Source: Candidatus Tharpella sp. (GTDB taxonomy: Bacteria > Desulfobacterota > Anaeroferrophillalia > Anaeroferrophillales > Tharpellaceae). Taken from it: DNA of 9,151 bases. The notes beneath the pieces are model-generated. The model saw only the letters and a program-made list of their open reading frames with translations, ran no database searches and was not told where the DNA came from. This document shows, piece after piece, positions 6,951 to 9,151 of the stretch. The DNA lies in the NCBI GenBank assembly GCA_021163565.1, contig JAGGTT010000206.1:1-9151 (forward strand), in the 5' to 3' direction. Positions within the stretch are counted from its first letter, which is position 1, and every line of letters starts with the position of its first letter. The position numbers and the translations under genes were made by a program.

Positions 6951-7374
6951 CTTTTACACTCTCGGGCGGGTTATTTTTCTTGGCAAAAGGGTTACGGTTT
7001 TTATTTACTACCAGATACCAGTCACCCTTCTCCCAGACCCAAGTGATGGTCTGTGGCGTATCCTTGAACGTAAAACCCATCGCCTGCATGCTGTTCTTTA
7101 GTTTTACCTGAGCTCGTTTATCCTCATCACTGAACGTAATCGCAGAAATTTCACTACTGAGATATCTGATATTACCGATCCGAGCTTGATGCGGATCAAG
7201 ATAAAAGCCCTGCAGGGCGATCTGGTCTGCCGCTTGACGGGCCTGAATATAGCCCTCCACCCGCTCCTGGAGACGGACTTTCGGATCGGTATTCACGGAT
7301 ACTCCGCTACAGGATATTAAACCCAGCAAAACTACTCCCAGAATTATTAACAAAACTCCCTTTTTCATCGGCAT
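6928..7374 (-). CDS. Small outer- or inner-membrane lipoprotein, first gene of the operon
   Basis: A lipoprotein signal (M-K-K, hydrophobic run, lipobox L-I-S-C followed by SGVS) is clear, so the mature protein is anchored through that Cys. The remaining 125 or so residues include VEGYIQARQAAD and a final TWVWEKGDWYLVV strand pattern, which recalls NTF2-like or similar small alpha+beta domains, but I assign no family. Three in-frame ATGs exist at 7383, 7374 and 7368. AAGGAG at 7390-7385 is only 1 nt from the first, 10 nt from the second and 16 nt from the third, so 7374 is preferred. A sigma70-like promoter lies upstream. The 3' end overlaps the 823-aa protein gene by 23 nt, which places it at the head of the four-gene run. 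It ends with TAG. Confidence 0.8.
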   Translation of the reverse strand: MPMKKGVLLIILGVVLLGLISCSGVSVNTDPKVRLQERVEGYIQARQAADQIALQGFYLDPHQARIGNIRYLSSEISAITFSDEDKRAQVKLKNSMQAMGFTFKDTPQTITWVWEKGDWYLVVNKNRNPFAKKNNPPESVKDAVDQKK

Positions 7375-7446
7375 CTCTTTCATTCTCCTTGCTATATATA
7401 TATATCTTTAGAACGAACCGGCTCTTTAAGCAGATAAACATACTTT

Positions 7447-7460
7447 TTAAGTCGACTTAA
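7447..7460. promoter_or_regulatory. 14-bp perfect palindrome, candidate operator
   Basis: TTAAGTCGACTTAA is fully self-complementary. It lies just downstream of the predicted -10 box of the lipoprotein operon, covering about +4 to +17 of the expected transcript, a typical repressor position. No regulator gene is in the window to connect it with. Confidence 0.35.
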
Positions 7461-7470
7461 TTTGTCGGCA

Positions 7471-7499
7471 ATACTACATCTTTTTTTTTCCAGCGTCAA
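7471..7499 (-). promoter_or_regulatory. Sigma70-like promoter of the lipoprotein-cytochrome operon
   Basis: On the minus strand TTGACG (7499-7494) is separated by exactly 17 bases from TAGTAT (7476-7471). The -35 matches consensus at five of six positions and the spacing is ideal. A run of nine A's lies in the spacer. Transcription would start near 7464, giving an 80-90-nt leader that includes a TATATA-rich stretch before the AAGGAG ribosome site. Confidence 0.6.
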
Positions 7500-7554
7500 C
7501 TTTAATAAAATTAAAATTGTTTGATTATAAGTTTATTATAAAAGCTCACTATAA

Positions 7555-7592
7555 TAAAAAAGGGAGTAACCCGGTCTCCCGGATTACTCCCT
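7555..7592 (-). terminator. Intrinsic terminator of the Cys-rich protein gene
   Basis: On the minus strand, arms AGGGAGTAATCCGG (7592-7579) and CCGGGTTACTCCCT (7574-7561) pair over 14 positions with one mismatch around a four-base loop, followed by a T run (TTTTTT then ATTAT, 7561-7550). It begins 33 nt after the TAA of the 423-aa gene. On the plus strand no T run follows, so it works in one direction and insulates the operon downstream. Confidence 0.9.
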
Positions 7593-7625
7593 TAGTTAAA
7601 CGTTAGACACATCTTTCAATGCAGA

Positions 7626-8897
7626 TTAGTCACAATCGTTGCAACCACAAAGTCCACACTTGGTCAGGTAACCATAGGCCTGAGTCCCGTCACCCATGAT
7701 GGCAAAACCGGTAACCTGGGCCGCGATTGTACCACCACTAGTAGTCGGAACAGTACTTATCGCCTGAGCATAGATCGGGCCTTTACCCGCCAGAGCGGAA
7801 AGCTCAGATATCTGACTCAAAGCGTAGACCGTAACACTATTGGCAAGAAGCGGAATGTTAACACTAACGCTCTCTCCGCCAGCATAAAACTCTATCACAA
7901 CATCCGCCCGAGAACCTGCGTTTGTCAGAGCAAGACCGGCCCACCAAGCCTCATCATCGACAGCCGTAAGGTATGGAAAGCAGGTGTAGCATTTAGATGC
8001 CGGTATAGCTTTTTCGCAACCAAAGATACCAACCTTGACGGTGCAGTCACAAAGGTCGTTACAGGTAGGACAAACCGCAGCATCGGTTTCACCAGTGATG
8101 ATAACTTTTAACACAACTTCATCACCCTCAGCGATGATCTTGGGATCCCAAACCATAGTCGGGACATCAATCATAAGGTAAGGGGAATTGGCGACCATAA
8201 AAGGCTGCACACAGGTAGTCTGAATGCTCTTGGCCAAGTTACCGATACAATCGAGACAACACTCTTCGCGATCACCAGTTACAGGATCAGGCTGCTTATC
8301 ATGAGTGGCGGGATCAAAAAGAACTTTGCCGCTGTTAACCGGCTCATATGCCATAACGAACGCAGTCGCCGCAGCAGCAGGTGCAGTAGCAACGCAAGGA
8401 TAAGGGCAAAATCTGCTTTCGTCAGTGGTATCACCTATAGCTGAAACATAAATATTCTGGATTCCATTCGCACAACCAGTTGCACATGTGTAATCAGCAC
8501 CGCTCGTATTCGAGTTAGTAAAATAGACACCGGTGGCCGGCTCTACGATCTCGATCCTGATACCATAGCTTTTGGTAATATCGAAATTTGGATCAGGGCA
8601 GTCACAGACCTTCATGATAATACCGTGGGCATTATACTCGCTGACGCTGCCAGGACTAGCCATGGTAGTACAATAACCTCTTGCACTCTCATAGTCAAAC
8701 TGAGGGCAGGGCGGGCAAGTTGCTGTTCCCTGATAAGGGGTGTTACAATCATACGTAAGATCAAGTTGGAGACCATAGTGCCAGTCTTTACAAATCTCCT
8801 TACATGGACCATCAACAATTGAACTACTGAAACCAGCGGCCACGGTCGTCAAGACGAATGCCATGGCCAGCAACAAAATTAAACTACTTTTTCTCAT
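7626..8897 (-). CDS. Cysteine-rich exported protein of unknown function, 423 aa
   Basis: ATG 8897 is preceded by GGAGG with 6-nt spacing. Residues 1-21 are a signal peptide (cleavage near TVAA). The mature protein has about 27 cysteines, many in C-x-x-C or C-x-C pairs (CPPC, CDC, CPTC, CDC, CYTC, CGLCGC) and a CC pair, but no CxxCH, so it is not a c-type cytochrome. Residues from about 303 (YTCFPYLTAVDDEAWWAGLA to GFAIMGDGTQAYGYL) form a beta-rich domain of a type I recall in secreted proteins of Desulfuromonadales and relatives; it resembles the repeat units of the 823-aa protein, notably the D-E-A-W-W-A-G-L / D-G-W-W-T-G-I opening. The protein ends in a Cys cluster, CGLCGCNDCD. The pattern suggests disulfide stabilisation or metal binding at the cell surface. 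It is a single-gene unit with its own terminator. Confidence 0.8.
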   Translation of the reverse strand: MRKSSLILLLAMAFVLTTVAAGFSSSIVDGPCKEICKDWHYGLQLDLTYDCNTPYQGTATCPPCPQFDYESARGYCTTMASPGSVSEYNAHGIIMKVCDCPDPNFDITKSYGIRIEIVEPATGVYFTNSNTSGADYTCATGCANGIQNIYVSAIGDTTDESRFCPYPCVATAPAAAATAFVMAYEPVNSGKVLFDPATHDKQPDPVTGDREECCLDCIGNLAKSIQTTCVQPFMVANSPYLMIDVPTMVWDPKIIAEGDEVVLKVIITGETDAAVCPTCNDLCDCTVKVGIFGCEKAIPASKCYTCFPYLTAVDDEAWWAGLALTNAGSRADVVIEFYAGGESVSVNIPLLANSVTVYALSQISELSALAGKGPIYAQAISTVPTTSGGTIAAQVTGFAIMGDGTQAYGYLTKCGLCGCNDCD

Positions 8898-8921
8898 CTG
8901 TTTCCTCCATTCTTAGTTAGC

Positions 8922-8946
8922 GATCTCCCTAAAGAGAGGGTAGATC
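8922..8946. promoter_or_regulatory. Hairpin/palindrome in the leader of the Cys-rich protein gene
   Basis: GATCTCCCT (8922-8930) and AGGGtAGATC (8937-8946) pair over nine positions with one bulged base around a six-base loop. It lies 25-49 nt upstream of the ATG at 8897, upstream of and not masking the GGAGG site. It may be an operator or a stabilising 5' hairpin. I could not find a convincing -35/-10 pair for this gene. Confidence 0.35.
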
Positions 8947-9011
8947 TTTAAAAAAACTACAATTAAAAATTACACTTACACTTTCACCTTAAATTAGACC
9001 AAAACATTATT

Positions 9012-9029
9012 GGGGTAAGCTCTTACCCC
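9012..9029. repeat. Short inverted repeat GGGGTAAG/CTTACCCC
   Basis: Eight perfectly paired bases flank a two-base centre. It lies about 115 nt upstream of the Cys-rich gene. On the minus strand it is followed by AATAATGTTTTGG, a poor T tract, so it may be a weak terminator of a gene entering from beyond 9151 or an operator. The remaining bases to 9151 show no supportable gene. Confidence 0.35.
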
Positions 9030-9151
9030 GCGACACTAACCTTCAGATTATCCTAACCTCAACCCCACCTCCTTTTATTGATCCCTCAAGCTACGCATCC
9101 TCTAATAAATGCTGGAGTTAACGGCTCGGAGGGTCTTCGGGTCAGCCAGCG

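Noticed and set aside
7626..8897. Cys-rich protein as a multihaem cytochrome
   Set aside because: No CxxCH motif is present despite many CxxC pairs.
9102..9149. Possible C-terminus (L-A-D-P-K-T-L-R-A-V-N) of a minus-strand gene entering from the right edge
   Set aside because: Only 15 codons are visible before a stop, so coding cannot be supported.

Overview
The window looks like a chromosomal stretch of a Gram-negative, probably sulfur- or metal-respiring bacterium of the Desulfobacterota (former Deltaproteobacteria). This is inferred from a YeeE/YedE-type sulfur transporter, a tetrahaem c-type cytochrome fused to a metallophosphoesterase-like domain, a MopE-like metal-binding protein, many exported proteins, and apparent selenocysteine use. 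No rRNA, tRNA or CRISPR array was seen.

Layout. Positions 3-452 (+) hold the 3' end of a YeeE/YedE membrane protein whose start lies outside the window. Positions 453-750 hold no supported gene. Every other gene is on the minus strand. Positions 2079-751 encode an exported beta-sandwich/MopE-like protein whose reading frame is interrupted by a single in-frame TGA. Positions 2131-2260, just upstream of it, form a 130-bp miniature inverted-repeat element with an internal palindrome. Positions 7383-2334 hold a tight four-gene run: a small lipoprotein, an 823-aa exported protein with a transglutaminase-elicitor-like N-terminus and three repeat domains, a tetrahaem cytochrome, and a 237-aa exported protein. 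A good sigma70-like promoter (7499-7471) precedes it. Positions 8897-7626 encode a very cysteine-rich exported protein with its own intrinsic terminator (7592-7555).

The main result concerns the cytochrome. A conventional caller would start it at a TTG at 4199. The same frame is open back to an ATG at 4439, through one TGA at codon 53, and the added residues supply a signal peptide and a conserved-looking motif E-P-C-G-[TGA]-H-G. From memory of this family, that position is a second cysteine (C-G-C), so the TGA falls on a Cys position. A six-base-pair hairpin with a GGUC loop follows 12 nt after the TGA. Its GGU lies at the same codon offset as in the E. coli fdhF SECIS. The gene is therefore read as a selenocysteine-containing exported tetrahaem cytochrome of 463 residues.

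None of the seven gene ends in the window is TGA (five TAG, two TAA). This fits, but does not prove, a genome in which TGA is often recoded. The MopE-like gene's TGA may be a second recoding site or a nonsense mutation; that case is weaker. The four genes of the run probably act together in the periplasm or at the cell surface, but their joint function is unknown.
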